DNA of 64,000 bases, taken from the NCBI GenBank assembly GCA_017848965.1, contig JAFIHA010000054.1, positions 18,445-82,444 on the forward strand, read 5' to 3'. The stretch's first letter is position 1; each line of letters opens with the position of its first letter. The DNA is from Dechloromonas aromatica (nom. nud.). GTDB taxonomy: Bacteria > Pseudomonadota > Gammaproteobacteria > Burkholderiales > Rhodocyclaceae. The notes under the pieces were generated by a model. The model was not told the origin of the DNA, did not search any database, and was given only the letters and a program-made list of their open reading frames with translations. Positions 18,248-25,978 of the stretch are shown here, in pieces. A program made the translations under genes and the position numbers.

Positions 18248-18919
18248 TCAGTTCAGTATTTGCCGGATGTCTGTGTAGCTGACGCTCTTGTTGCCGTTGA
18301 GCACCAGCGCAGCACCGGAGGACAGCATGGTTACAGCACTAATCGTGCCAGCTTCCAGGGATTCGCCCTTGACCTTGGTCGTTCCCTTGGTCGCTTCGAA
18401 AGTGAAGTTGTAGGTGCCCTCGGCCGCCTTGGTCCCGTCCGCCTTCGTGCCGTCCCAGTAGAAGCTGCCGATGCCGGCCGACATGGCGCCGATGTCCTGG
18501 GTCGTCACCAGATTTCCGTCGCTGTCACGGATCTTCACGGTAACGCTTTCGGCGGCACTTTCGAGGTTGAAGCCGGCAATCGCCCCTTCGCTGCCAAGTT
18601 CCATTTCGTTGCCGGCAATAAATACCGTTTTGCCGATCATTGCTGCCGCCTGCATGTTCTGGACGGCGCTATAGCTGCTCAGCAGCTTTTCCATCGTCGT
18701 GTTCAGCTTCTCGATGCCGCTGACCGTACTGATCTGCGATAGCTGCGCCGTCATCTGATTGGCATCGGTCGGATTCAGCGGGTCCTGATTCTTTAGCTGC
18801 GTCGTCAGCAGCGTCAGGAATTGGGTCTGCATGTCATCGGCGGCCGAAGTCGTCTTGGTCGTCGTCTTTTCCTGGTACAGGGGATGCGTCGTGGAAGAGG
18901 TTACGCTTTCAGTGCTCAT
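18248..18919 (-). CDS. flgD: Hook-assembly scaffold protein FlgD
   Basis: The 223-residue protein carries the conserved FLTLLTTQLKNQDPLNPTDA block near residue 33 and the following QMTAQLSQISTVSGIEKLN. The C-terminal FlgD Ig/Tudor-like domains include GSFYWDGTKADGTKAAEGTY. FlgD caps the growing hook and is displaced when it is finished. It lies 12 bases after flgC in a compact operon. Confidence 0.96.
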   Translation of the reverse strand: MSTESVTSSTTHPLYQEKTTTKTTSAADDMQTQFLTLLTTQLKNQDPLNPTDANQMTAQLSQISTVSGIEKLNTTMEKLLSSYSAVQNMQAAAMIGKTVFIAGNEMELGSEGAIAGFNLESAAESVTVKIRDSDGNLVTTQDIGAMSAGIGSFYWDGTKADGTKAAEGTYNFTFEATKGTTKVKGESLEAGTISAVTMLSSGAALVLNGNKSVSYTDIRQILN

Positions 18920-18931
18920 GTCAAACTCCGG

Positions 18932-19348
18932 TTATTGCCCCTGGCCGATCTGCAAAGTCCGCATCATCAGACTCTTGGCGGTATTCATCACTTCCACGTT
19001 GGCCTGGTAGGAACGGGAAGCCGAAATCATGTTGGTCATTTCCTCGACGACATTGACATTCGAATAGGACACATAGCCCTTGGCGTCAGCCGCCGGATTC
19101 TTCGGGTCGTAGACCATGCGCGCCGGGGCCGCGCTTTCCACCACCTGGCGGACGCGGACGCCGGTGGATACCGAGGCGTCGCCACCCATCGGCGTCGCTT
19201 CGAAAACCACCTGCTTGGAGCGATAGGCCTTGCCGTCCGAGGTGACGATGCTGTCGGCGTTGGCGAGATTTGACGCCACCGTGTTGAGGCGCATCGACTG
19301 CGCCGTCATGGCGCTCGAAGAAACCTGGAAGATGTTGAACAGGCTCAT
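18932..19348 (-). CDS. flgC: Proximal rod protein FlgC
   Basis: The 138-residue protein begins [20 protein letters not shown] with [14 protein letters not shown], has the conserved [20 protein letters not shown] segment and ends with an [20 protein letters not shown] helix. It is a Rod_C family proximal rod component, located 14 bases after flgB. Confidence 0.97.
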   Translation of the reverse strand: MSLFNIFQVSSSAMTAQSMRLNTVASNLANADSIVTSDGKAYRSKQVVFEATPMGGDASVSTGVRVRQVVESAAPARMVYDPKNPAADAKGYVSYSNVNVVEEMTNMISASRSYQANVEVMNTAKSLMMRTLQIGQGQ

Positions 19349-19362
19349 CCGTATTCTCCTGC

Positions 19363-19773
19363 TTAGCCTTGAGTGCCGCTCATCGCGGTACGCAGGCCGC
19401 TGAACTTGTCGCTGATCAACTGGGTCAGTATCTGGTACTGGATCGCGTTGTCGGCGATCTGCGCGCGCTCGACGTCCATATCGACGGTATTGCCATCGAC
19501 CGCCGATTGCGCCTCGCCACGGTACTGCAGGCGCACGCTGCCGGCGCCATTGCCAGCACCGAGATGCCCGGCGGAAGTCCGCGCCAGCGGCAACGCGCCA
19601 TCCGACGGCCGGCCGGCCATGGCCTGCGCCATCGCCTGGCTGAAATCGAAGTCGCGCGCCTTGTAGTTCGGCGTATCAGCGTTGGCGATGTTCGAGGCGA
19701 GCACCTGCTGGCGCTGCGCCCGCAGATCGAGCGCTTTGCTATAGACCCCAAGGTGACTTTCAAGATTGGCCAT
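19363..19773 (-). CDS. flgB: Proximal rod protein FlgB
   Basis: The 136-residue protein starts [20 protein letters not shown] with [20 protein letters not shown], the FlgB signature. The frame is open to 19986, but the extra 71 residues are unlike any FlgB and would run across the sigma-54 promoter, so the ATG at 19773 is taken. FlgB forms the base of the rod. It is the first gene of flgBCDEFGHIJKL, transcribed away from flgA. Confidence 0.96.
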   Translation of the reverse strand: MANLESHLGVYSKALDLRAQRQQVLASNIANADTPNYKARDFDFSQAMAQAMAGRPSDGALPLARTSAGHLGAGNGAGSVRLQYRGEAQSAVDGNTVDMDVERAQIADNAIQYQILTQLISDKFSGLRTAMSGTQG

Positions 19774-19806
19774 CTGCCTTATCTCCGAAGATTTGCAGCA
19801 AACAAA

Positions 19807-19822
19807 AGCAGATAACGTGCCA
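19807..19822 (-). promoter_or_regulatory. Sigma-54 (RpoN) promoter for the flgB operon
   Basis: Read on the minus strand, TGGCACGTTATCTGCTT matches the RpoN consensus TGGCACG-N4-TTGCW with the required GG-N10-GC spacing. It lies 34 bases upstream of the flgB ATG. This implies activation by a FleQ/FlrC-type enhancer-binding protein, which is not in this window. Confidence 0.8.
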
Positions 19823-19866
19823 GACAACAGCTTCACCCGGACACCCGGCTGGGGCACAATGACGCC

Positions 19867-20541
19867 ATGCCTGCATTCCTGCTCCTGACCCTGTTGCTGC
19901 TGGTGACACCACCGCTCGCTGCCAGCGAACCGCAAGCGATCCTGAAAGCGGCGGAAGACCTTGCCCGCAAACTGGCAACCGGCCAACCCGGCGAAGTTCA
20001 GGTGGTCGCCGGACCAATCGACAGCAGCCAGCTACCCGCCTGCAGCGCGCTGGAAACCAGCCCGCCGGCCACCCCGCGCAACCTCGGACGCATCCACGTC
20101 GGCGTGCGCTGCCTGGCGCCGGTCGAATGGAGCATCCTGGTCCCGGTACAGATTTCGGTGATCGCCGACTATGTCGTCACGCGCAAGGCGCTACTCGCCG
20201 GCAGAAGCATCCAGAGCGATGACCTGGCGTTCAACCGCGGCGATCTCGCCGCCCTGCCGCCTGGCACCCTGCTCAGGCCCGAGCAGGCGCTGGGCAAGAC
20301 CCTGCGCAACTCGATCGGCGCCGGCCATCCGCTACGCGCCAACCAGTTGCGCTCGCCGTTGATGGTCCGCCAGGGACAGGCGGTGAGAGTCATTGCGCGA
20401 GGCAAGGGCTTCGAAGCCAAGGCCGAAGGCAAGGCCCTCAACAATGCCGCCGCTGGCGAGGTGGTGCGAGTCCGGATGAGTTCCGGCAAGACGCTCGGTG
20501 GCGTCGTACAGGAAGATGGCTCCATTCTTTTGTCGAATTAG
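19867..20541 (+). CDS. flgA: P-ring assembly chaperone FlgA
   Basis: The 224-residue protein has a signal peptide (MPAFLLLTLLLLVTPPLAAS). The C-terminal SAF/ChapFlgA domain (about 95-224) includes VTRKALLAGRSIQSDDLAFN and VRQGQAVRVIARGKGFEAKA. FlgA acts in the periplasm and helps FlgI assemble into the P ring. It is divergent from flgB (93-base intergenic region) and followed by flgM and flgN. Six Cys/Pro-rich residues near 55-80 are variable between species. Confidence 0.95.
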   Translation: MPAFLLLTLLLLVTPPLAASEPQAILKAAEDLARKLATGQPGEVQVVAGPIDSSQLPACSALETSPPATPRNLGRIHVGVRCLAPVEWSILVPVQISVIADYVVTRKALLAGRSIQSDDLAFNRGDLAALPPGTLLRPEQALGKTLRNSIGAGHPLRANQLRSPLMVRQGQAVRVIARGKGFEAKAEGKALNNAAAGEVVRVRMSSGKTLGGVVQEDGSILLSN

Positions 20542-20543
20542 GC

Positions 20544-20570
20544 TAAAGTTCAGGCCAGAGCAACCGTAAT
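20544..20570 (+). promoter_or_regulatory. Possible sigma-28 (FliA) promoter for flgMN
   Basis: TAAAGTT at 20544-20550 equals the FliA -35 element. A 15-base gap from TAAA leads to ACCGTAAT, a partial match (4 of 8) to GCCGATAA. It overlaps the end of flgA and lies about 35 bases before the flgM ATG, where flgM usually has a late promoter. Confidence 0.45.
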
Positions 20571-20604
20571 CACGAACAAGATCAAAAGCACACCGGGTTT
20601 CATC

Positions 20605-20883
20605 ATGAAAATCGACACCTCGACCTTCAGCGCCGCTTCCGTGCGCACGGGGGGCTCGCCGGCAAAAACCGGCAACGCCAGCCGCAGCAGCGAAGCAGTC
20701 AGCCTCAGCGCCGCCTCGACCGCGCCCCTGGATTTGCCGCAGGCGCCGCCGGTCAATGCCGCGAAGATTCAGGAAATCAAGCAGGCCATCGCTCAGGGGC
20801 GTTTCGAGATCAATCCCGAAGCCATCGCCGACGGTCTGCTCGAAACCGCCCGCGATCTGGTCAACAGCCAGCGCAAGGCCTGA
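20605..20883 (+). CDS. flgM: Anti-sigma-28 factor FlgM
   Basis: The 92-residue protein begins MKIDTSTFSAASVRTG. The Ser/Ala-rich, likely disordered N-terminal half is followed by the sigma-28-binding C-terminal half (NAAKIQEIKQAIAQGRFEIN, PEAIADGLLETARDLV). FlgM holds FliA (22904-23659) inactive until it is exported through the finished hook. Its stop overlaps the flgN ATG by one base (TGATG). Confidence 0.95.
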   Translation: MKIDTSTFSAASVRTGGSPAKTGNASRSSEAVSLSAASTAPLDLPQAPPVNAAKIQEIKQAIAQGRFEINPEAIADGLLETARDLVNSQRKA

Positions 20884-21347
20884 TGTCCGCGCTGCGCGAA
20901 CTCCTGCTGCAGGAAAAGGAACTGCTCGACCGGTTCATCACCTGTTTACACGAGGAAGCCACGGCCCTCAAGGAAATCCGTCCGGAGGCGCTGGACGGTG
21001 TCGGCCAGTCAAAACTGGCACTGACCCAGCAACTCGACGCCATCGAAAATCGACGCAACGCCTTAACCTCCGTCCCTGGCAGTGCCACCGGACGTGCCGC
21101 GATGCAGCAATGGCTGAGCCGCCATCCCGAGGAAGCGGCGAGCAGCGCTCTGTGGAATGAAGTTCTCGCCCTGGCCACCGAGGCCAAGCGGCTACACAAT
21201 CTGAACGGCGAATTGATCGCCATGCACCTGAGCAAGACCAGCGAAGCCATCGAGATTCTCTCCCAGCGGCTGCGCGACAAACCGCTCTATGGCAGCGACG
21301 GGCAAAGCACCGGCAGCACCGGCTGCCGTATCGTCGACTCGGCCTGA
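20883..21347 (+). CDS. flgN: Export chaperone FlgN for FlgK/FlgL
   Basis: This 154-residue, mostly helical protein (LLLQEKELLDRFITCLHEEA, ALKEIRPEALDGVGQSKLAL) has the long coiled-coil character of FlgN. FlgN binds the C-termini of FlgK and FlgL in the cytoplasm and takes them to the export gate. It is coupled to flgM by a one-base overlap. It faces motD convergently across 29 bases with no obvious terminator. Sequence conservation is low, so context supports the call. Confidence 0.9.
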   Translation: MSALRELLLQEKELLDRFITCLHEEATALKEIRPEALDGVGQSKLALTQQLDAIENRRNALTSVPGSATGRAAMQQWLSRHPEEAASSALWNEVLALATEAKRLHNLNGELIAMHLSKTSEAIEILSQRLRDKPLYGSDGQSTGSTGCRIVDSA

Positions 21348-21376
21348 CGCCGTTTCCGCCCCACCCATACTCGCAT

Positions 21377-22171
21377 TTATTGCAGCGGTTGCGCCGATAA
21401 CTCGGTTGGGCGCTCCGGACGTTCCGAATCGATCAGGATGCTCACACGGCGGTTTCTCGCCCGCCCTTCCACGGTCGTATTCGTTTCGACCGGCCGGGTG
21501 TCGCCGTAACCGATCGCCGTCAGCCGCTCGGCGCCAACCCCGGCATCGTTGAACAGGCGCAGCACGGTAGTTGCCCGCATCGCCGACAACTCCCAGTTGG
21601 AGGGGAACTGCGGCGTCGCGATCGGCACGTTGTCGGTATGGCCTTCGATGGTGATCGGAAAATCCGAATCCGCCAGCACTGCCGCCACCGCCTGCAAGGC
21701 GCTGATCGACGCCGGTTGCAGGTTGGCCTGACCAAGAGCGAAGAGGATGCTGTCGTTGATTTCTATGGTGACGCCGCGGCTGGTCTCGAGCAGCCTCACC
21801 TTGCCTTGCGCCACCAGTGGTTGCAAGGCACGCATGATTTCCCCCGCGACATCGCGCATCGTCTCCCGCTGCGCCACCCGGGCCGCCTCGACCTTCGCCG
21901 CCGCGACCCGGTCAGGCTTGGTCACCGGTTTCGGCGGCATCACCGGCGCCCCCTGAATCACCACCATCGGCTGTCCGCCGGGCGAACCGGTGGTGTTCTT
22001 GAAGGCGTTGACCAGCGAATCGGACAGCACCCGGTACTTGCCTTCGTTGACCGACGAAATGGCGTACATGACGACGAAGAAGGCGAACAGCAGGGTGATG
22101 AAATCGGCGTAGGAAACCAGCCAGCGCTCGTGGTTCTCCGGCTCTTCCTCGCGATGTCGCCGCCGCGCCAT
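21377..22171 (-). CDS. motD: Flagellar stator protein MotD (MotB family)
   Basis: The 264-residue protein starts MARRRHREEEPENHERWLVS. The frame is open to 22498, but the extra part overlaps motC and is not MotB-like. One transmembrane helix contains YADFITLLFAFFVVMYAIS with the proton-binding Asp at about 23. A linker leads to a C-terminal OmpA-like peptidoglycan-binding domain (ITIEGHTDNVPIATPQFPSN, NWELSAMRATTVLRLF). It pairs with MotC (22171-22911; one-base overlap). This is the second of two stator sets in the window. Confidence 0.93.
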   Translation of the reverse strand: MARRRHREEEPENHERWLVSYADFITLLFAFFVVMYAISSVNEGKYRVLSDSLVNAFKNTTGSPGGQPMVVIQGAPVMPPKPVTKPDRVAAAKVEAARVAQRETMRDVAGEIMRALQPLVAQGKVRLLETSRGVTIEINDSILFALGQANLQPASISALQAVAAVLADSDFPITIEGHTDNVPIATPQFPSNWELSAMRATTVLRLFNDAGVGAERLTAIGYGDTRPVETNTTVEGRARNRRVSILIDSERPERPTELSAQPLQ

Positions 22172-22911
22172 CAGTGCAGATAGCCCTTCAGGCGGCTTTC
22201 GATGATGCGCGGATTGTCGCCGACGGCGATGCCGACCAGGCCGTCGATCAGCATTTCGCGTACCGAAACCTGACGGGCGATGTAGTACTTGAGCTTGCCG
22301 GCGATCGGCAGATAAATCAGGTTGGCCAGGCCGACACCGTAGATGGTTGCAACGAAGGCGACGGCGATTCCGGAACCGAGCTTGGTCGGGTCGGAAAGGT
22401 TTTCCATGACGTGGATCAAGCCCATCACGGCACCGAGGATGCCAATCGTCGGCGAGTAGCCGCCGGCCGATTCCCAGACCTTGGCCGCCTGCCGCCATTC
22501 CTGCTCGTAACTGTCGATATCGACTTCCAGCAAGTCACGGATTCGCTCGGGGTCGGCGCCATCGACCAGGAGCTGCAACCCCTTGCGGGTGAACTCGTCC
22601 TTGACGCCGGGAAGGTGATTCTCCAGCGCCAACAGGCCTTCGCGCCGCGAAAGCTGGCTCCATTGAAGAATCTGCTCGATACTCCGCTTCTGGTCGAAGG
22701 TCGGCGGAAACCAGACCCAGCGCGCCATCTGCACGCCGCGCCTGAAAACGGGAAACGGATTCTGCAGCAGCACCGCGCCCAGCGTGCCACCAAAGACGAT
22801 CAACAGCGCCGTCGGCTGCACCAGCGAACCGACATGGCCGCCCTCGAGCAGTTGTCCGCCAACGATGGCCAGCAAGCCAATCGCCAGCCCGGCCAGGCTG
22901 AGCTTATCCAA
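22171..22911 (-). CDS. motC: Flagellar stator protein MotC (MotA family)
   Basis: The 246-residue protein has four membrane segments: LAGLAIGLLAIVGGQLLEGG, ALLIVFGGTLGAVLLQNPFP and a C-terminal pair around GGYSPTIGILGAVMGLIHVM and GIAVAFVATIYGVGLANLIY. The large cytoplasmic loop (about 60-145) contacts FliG. This is the short PomA/MotC type, distinct from the 285-residue MotA at 47105-47962. It overlaps fliA by eight bases and motD by one, so fliA-motC-motD are coupled. Confidence 0.93.
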   Translation of the reverse strand: MDKLSLAGLAIGLLAIVGGQLLEGGHVGSLVQPTALLIVFGGTLGAVLLQNPFPVFRRGVQMARWVWFPPTFDQKRSIEQILQWSQLSRREGLLALENHLPGVKDEFTRKGLQLLVDGADPERIRDLLEVDIDSYEQEWRQAAKVWESAGGYSPTIGILGAVMGLIHVMENLSDPTKLGSGIAVAFVATIYGVGLANLIYLPIAGKLKYYIARQVSVREMLIDGLVGIAVGDNPRIIESRLKGYLH

Positions 22912-23659
22912 GCGACTTCTCCTTGCGCCGGCGCCCGACGGCCTGCTTGACCTCGCCGACCAGTTGCCCGCGCAAGCGGGCGATCGCCTGGCTATGCAAC
23001 TGGCAGACGCGGGACTCGGTGACGCCCATGACTTCGCCGATCTCGCGCAGGTTGAGATCCTGTTCGTAGTAGAGGGCCATCATCAGCTTCTCGCGTTCGG
23101 GCAGGCGGGCGATCGCCTTCACCAAATTCTCCCGGATGTCCTTGTCTTCCAGGATACCGGCCGGATCGCCATCACTATCGACGAAATGGCGCTCGAGAAA
23201 GTCGGCATCCTCTTCGTCGCCGAAATCCTCGTAATAGACGAGTTGATGGCCGCGCGCATCCTGCAGCAGTTTCTGGTATTCGCTCAACCCCATGCCCAGC
23301 GCGTCGGCCAGTTCCTGCTCGGAAGGGGCGCGACCGTGCTGGTGTTCGAGCTGGTTGATCGCCTGTTCGATACGCCGCAGTTCGCGCCGCAGGTTACGCG
23401 GCAGCCAGTCGTTGGCACGCAGGCCATCGAGCATCGCACCGCGCACGCGCTGGGTGGCGTAGGTCTCGAACTGGGCGCCGAATCCTTCCTGGAAACGGTC
23501 GATCGCATCGAGCAGGCCGATCATGCCGTTCTGCACCAGATCCTCGAACTGCACGTTGGCCGGCAAGCGCGCCAGCAGGTGATAGGCGACACGCTTCACC
23601 AGCGGCACGAAGCGCTGAACCAACTCGTTCCGGTCTGGCTGCCCCGCGGCGGTGTACAT
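22904..23659 (-). CDS. fliA: Flagellar sigma factor FliA (sigma-28)
   Basis: This 251-residue sigma-70-family protein has region 2 (RLPANVQFEDLVQNGMIGLL, FETYATQRVRGAMLDGLRAN), region 3 (GMGLSEYQKLLQDARGHQLV) and region 4 with a helix-turn-helix (LNLREIGEVMGVTESRVCQL). It directs transcription of late flagellar genes and is held by FlgM. It lies between flhG (one-base overlap) and motC (eight-base overlap). Confidence 0.97.
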   Translation of the reverse strand: MYTAAGQPDRNELVQRFVPLVKRVAYHLLARLPANVQFEDLVQNGMIGLLDAIDRFQEGFGAQFETYATQRVRGAMLDGLRANDWLPRNLRRELRRIEQAINQLEHQHGRAPSEQELADALGMGLSEYQKLLQDARGHQLVYYEDFGDEEDADFLERHFVDSDGDPAGILEDKDIRENLVKAIARLPEREKLMMALYYEQDLNLREIGEVMGVTESRVCQLHSQAIARLRGQLVGEVKQAVGRRRKEKSLG

Positions 23660-24546
23660 CAGGCTCGTAAGACGTTCGGTGTTATGCGTTGGCTCAAGTG
23701 TAACAGTTGCTGAAGGAATTGTTCGACCCCGCCCTGGCCGGCATCGCCCTGCTGCCAGTACTGCATGTCCGCCGCCAGATCGCGGAAGGCGTTGGCCGCC
23801 GGCGAGTCCGGCACCTGGAAGAGGACCGGCCTGCAGAGCTGGCTGGCGGTGCGCAGCGCCTCGTCGTAGGGAATGGCACCAGCATAGTCGAGCGTCGCCA
23901 CGCCGCGTTGCGTCGCCACCTGGGCGATGTTCTGGTAGATCGAGCGGGCGTCGTCGAGGCTGCGCACCTTGTTGACCAGGATGCGAAAATGGCGCCGCGA
24001 GAAGGCGTGACTGACTTTCTTGATCAGTGCGTAGGCTTCGGTGATCGACGCGCTGTTGCCGGAGAGGACGACCACGGTCTCCTGCGATACCAGGCCGAAA
24101 GGCGAGAATCCGGCCGGGTGGGCGATCGTCGCATCGACCAGGATGACATCCACCGAGCGCTCGAGACCGGACATCGCATCGACCAGCGTCTGTTGCTGGT
24201 GCAGGGACAGCCGTCCCAGCTTGCGTACCGCCTTTGCCGCCGGCAGGATGGAAAGGCCGCTCATCGGCCGCAGCAGAACCTGCTGCAACGGCAGTTCGCG
24301 CTGCACGACGTTGAGCAGGTCGTAGGCGCCCTGCATGCCGAAGGTCGCCGCGATGTCGTCACCCGGCGCATGTTCGTCGATGATCAGCACTTCCTTGCCC
24401 AGACGGGCCAGGGCGACACCGAGATTGGCAACGGTGACGCTGCGGCCGACGCCTTCGCAACCGGCAACAAAAGTCACCACCTGCAGCCCGTGGCTGCCGA
24501 ACAGACGGCGCAGGCCGGCCGCCTGGTCCACGCGAAAATCAGCCAC
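23659..24546 (-). CDS. flhG: Flagellar number regulator FlhG (MinD-like) with altered P-loop
   Basis: This 295-residue member of the MinD/ParA family carries the FlhF-stimulating N-terminal motif DQAAGLRRLF (about 7-16). The P-loop reads GCEGVGRSVT (about 29-38) where MinD/FleN proteins have GKGGVGKT: the signature Lys is Cys and the nucleotide Lys is Arg. IIDEH follows at 55-59, and the usual switch DTxAG is replaced by VDATIAHPAG. FlhG normally antagonises FlhF to limit flagellar number. Here ATP hydrolysis may be weak or lost while the FlhF-activating helix is kept. It overlaps flhF by eight bases and fliA by one. Confidence 0.9.
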   Translation of the reverse strand: MADFRVDQAAGLRRLFGSHGLQVVTFVAGCEGVGRSVTVANLGVALARLGKEVLIIDEHAPGDDIAATFGMQGAYDLLNVVQRELPLQQVLLRPMSGLSILPAAKAVRKLGRLSLHQQQTLVDAMSGLERSVDVILVDATIAHPAGFSPFGLVSQETVVVLSGNSASITEAYALIKKVSHAFSRRHFRILVNKVRSLDDARSIYQNIAQVATQRGVATLDYAGAIPYDEALRTASQLCRPVLFQVPDSPAANAFRDLAADMQYWQQGDAGQGGVEQFLQQLLHLSQRITPNVLRA

Positions 24547-25978
24547 GACGTCCTCCCACCGCCATCATGCCGGCATTGGCCATGATCAGGCCGGGTTCGA
24601 CACCGTTGTACTTGTGCGGCGAGGTTTCCGGCACATCCTTGAAGGCCCGGTGCAACAGGTAGCTGCGGTTGGGCAGATGGAGGTCTTCCGGCACGCGCTG
24701 GCCGTTGGAGACGTAGTAGAGCGGCAGGCCGTGGCGCATGATGACGTCGAGCGGTGCCGCCAGGCTGGCTGCCTCGTCGATCTTGGTCAGGATGCAGCCT
24801 GCCAGGTTGTAGCCGGCGTAGGCGCGGATCACGTCGTCCAGGGTGTCGCCGCGCGAGGTCGACGACAGCAGCAGCAGGCGCTGCACGTCGCAGCCGGCCA
24901 GCATGTCGTTCATCTCGGGAACCAGCTTGTCCTTCTGGCTCATCCCCATGGTGTCGATCAACACCATGTGCTTGTGCTGCAGTTCGATCAGGGTCTGGCG
25001 CAGTTCCAGCGCGTCCTTCACCAGATAGACGGCGACGCCGAGAATCCGGCCGTAGATGCGCAGCTGTTCGTGGGCGCCGATCCGGTAGCCGTCGGTGGTC
25101 ACCAGCGCGACCTTGCTTGGCCCGTGGCGCAGCACGCAACGCGCGGCAAGTTTTGCCGTGGTCGTCGTCTTGCCGACGCCGGTCGGCCCGACCAGCGCAT
25201 AGACGCCGCCGCGGTCGACGATGTCACCGTCGCTGCCAACGATGGTCAGCGAGCGGTCAGCCGCCCCCTTGACCCAGGCCATCGCTTGCCCGGCATCCAT
25301 TTCCGGCGGCAGGTCGGTGAGCAGGTCGCGCGCCATCTGCGGCGAAAACCCGGCGTCGAGCATCTGCCGCAGGACTTCGGTCTTCACCGGTTCGGAGCGC
25401 GCGGTCTCGCCCCAGGCGAAGCCGGCCAGGTGCTGCTCGACGATCTTGCGCAGCGAGCGGATTTCGTCCATCACCGCCTGCGGCACCACTTCGGCCTCCG
25501 GGCGCCGGGCTGGCGCGGCCTGCGTCTGCGCTGGTGCGACTTGCGGCTGGGGGCGTTGCGGCGGCGCGGTCGGGCGCGGCGGCACGTCCGCCTGACGCAG
25601 GGCACCAGTGCGCGGAATGCCAGCATTGACCTGTGCCGCCTGCCGTTGCTGCGGCGCTGCCGCCTGCGGCCGAGGTGCCGGCGGCGACTGCGGCTGAACC
25701 GGCGGCATCGTGCCGCTGATCCGGGCGCGGGCAGAACTGAGCATGACCCGGTAATCGTCATCGACACTCGGCGCAGCGGGCCGTTCGACCGGTGGTGGCG
25801 TGATATCGCCAGCCGGCGTCGGCACGATCATCGCCATGTCGCGCGCGGCCACCGCCATGATCTCGACCCCGCCCGGCACACCGCGGTTGGACAGGATGAT
25901 GGCGTCGTTGCCAAGGGTTTCCTTGACTTTTCTCAAGGCGTCCCGCGCATTGGCGGCAATGAATTTTCTGACGTTCAT
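24539..25978 (-). CDS. flhF: Flagellar placement GTPase FlhF
   Basis: The 479-residue SRP-type GTPase has an N-terminal B domain (MNVRKFIAANARDALRKVKE), a Pro/Gln/Ala-rich linker (about 60-165), and the NG domain with P-loop GPTGVGKTTTT at 264-274. Further motifs are VALVTTDGYRIGAHEQLRIY, VLIDTMGMSQKD and CILTKIDEAASL. FlhF places the first flagellar components, usually at a pole. It overlaps flhA by four bases and flhG by eight, in the order flhB-flhA-flhF-flhG-fliA. GTPase motifs are complete, in contrast to its partner FlhG. Confidence 0.96.
   Translation of the reverse strand: MNVRKFIAANARDALRKVKETLGNDAIILSNRGVPGGVEIMAVAARDMAMIVPTPAGDITPPPVERPAAPSVDDDYRVMLSSARARISGTMPPVQPQSPPAPRPQAAAPQQRQAAQVNAGIPRTGALRQADVPPRPTAPPQRPQPQVAPAQTQAAPARRPEAEVVPQAVMDEIRSLRKIVEQHLAGFAWGETARSEPVKTEVLRQMLDAGFSPQMARDLLTDLPPEMDAGQAMAWVKGAADRSLTIVGSDGDIVDRGGVYALVGPTGVGKTTTTAKLAARCVLRHGPSKVALVTTDGYRIGAHEQLRIYGRILGVAVYLVKDALELRQTLIELQHKHMVLIDTMGMSQKDKLVPEMNDMLAGCDVQRLLLLSSTSRGDTLDDVIRAYAGYNLAGCILTKIDEAASLAAPLDVIMRHGLPLYYVSNGQRVPEDLHLPNRSYLLHRAFKDVPETSPHKYNGVEPGLIMANAGMMAVGGRRG

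Noticed and set aside
19774-19986. N-terminal extension of flgB
   Set aside because: It would run through the sigma-54 promoter and encodes nothing like a rod protein.
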